A model generated the notes under the pieces. It ran no database searches. It was not told the origin of the DNA and saw nothing but the letters and a program-made list of their open reading frames with translations. Shown one piece after another: positions 5,932 through 5,933 of a stretch of 5,933 nt of DNA (positions are counted from its first letter, which is position 1; every line of letters begins with the position of its first letter). The position numbers and the translations under genes are program-made. The stretch lies in the NCBI GenBank assembly GCA_964635265.1, contig CAZWNV010000185.1, positions 1-5,933 on the forward strand. The letters are read 5' to 3'. This DNA comes from M55B175 sp964635265 (lineage in GTDB: Bacteria > Desulfobacterota > Desulfobacteria > Desulfobacterales > Desulfosalsimonadaceae).

Positions 5932-5933
5932 TC

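Larger units (their letters stand above)
5553..5933. other. Region without an intact gene (381 bp)
   Basis: After the mltF stop there is no intact gene with a start and family support. Bases 5553-5607 show no classical intrinsic terminator: no GC-rich hairpin is followed directly by a T-run. Bases 5608-5805 carry a probable - strand coding remnant. Bases 5743-5933 are dense in short hairpins, direct repeats and T-runs (T6 at 5782-5787, T8 at 5814-5821) and look non-coding. A short + strand frame runs open from ATG 5849 to the window edge, but I see no family support for it. Confidence 0.7.

Noticed and set aside
5849..5933. + strand frame from ATG 5849 open to the window edge (28 codons)
   Set aside because: No ribosome binding site, composition unlike the genes upstream, and it lies across the nested hairpin; probably chance openness in a repeat.

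Overview
The window is a compact, co-directional bacterial gene array on the + strand (positions 1 to 5552), followed by about 380 bp with no intact gene. The organism is Gram-negative: the last gene is an MltF-type lytic transglycosylase lipoprotein. The fairly high GC content, GC-ending codons, and the combination of a FecCD-type transporter with an excisionase-HTH/PBP-like regulator would suit an anaerobic desulfobacterial-type deltaproteobacterium. That taxonomic guess is inference only.

Layout. (1) 1-791: C-terminal three quarters of a FecCD-family ABC transporter permease, cut by the window edge. (2) 784-1566: its ABC ATPase. (3) 1563-2111: a small P-loop NTPase resembling THEP1/COG1618. 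(4) 2158-3081: a cytoplasmic one-component regulator with an excisionase-type HTH and a periplasmic-binding-protein-like sensor domain. (5) 3071-4108: an alpha/beta hydrolase of the YheT/ABHD type. (6) 4101-5552: a murein lytic transglycosylase of the MltF family (solute-binding domain plus SLT domain). Junctions are overlaps of 8, 4, 11 and 8 bp, plus one 46-bp gap carrying a clear ribosome binding site, so all six could be one transcription unit.

How the genes may work together. The permease and ATPase import a metal-type substrate (siderophore, cobalamin, haem, or molybdate/tungstate in the MolBC subgroup). The PBP-like domain of the regulator belongs to a family related to molybdate/oxyanion binders, so a molybdate/tungstate or other metal uptake module with its own sensor is a reasonable hypothesis, not a demonstrated one. 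The NTPase is translationally coupled to the transporter ATPase, and its role there is unknown. The hydrolase and MltF look like housekeeping genes placed downstream.

Region 5553-5933 holds a probable gene remnant on the - strand (5608-5805, 65 open codons without a usable upstream start) and then a stretch rich in small inverted and direct repeats that looks non-coding and might be part of a dispersed repeat. No CRISPR array, tRNA, rRNA or recognisable transposase is present. I found no convincing intrinsic terminator after the operon and no clearly new defence or mobile system.
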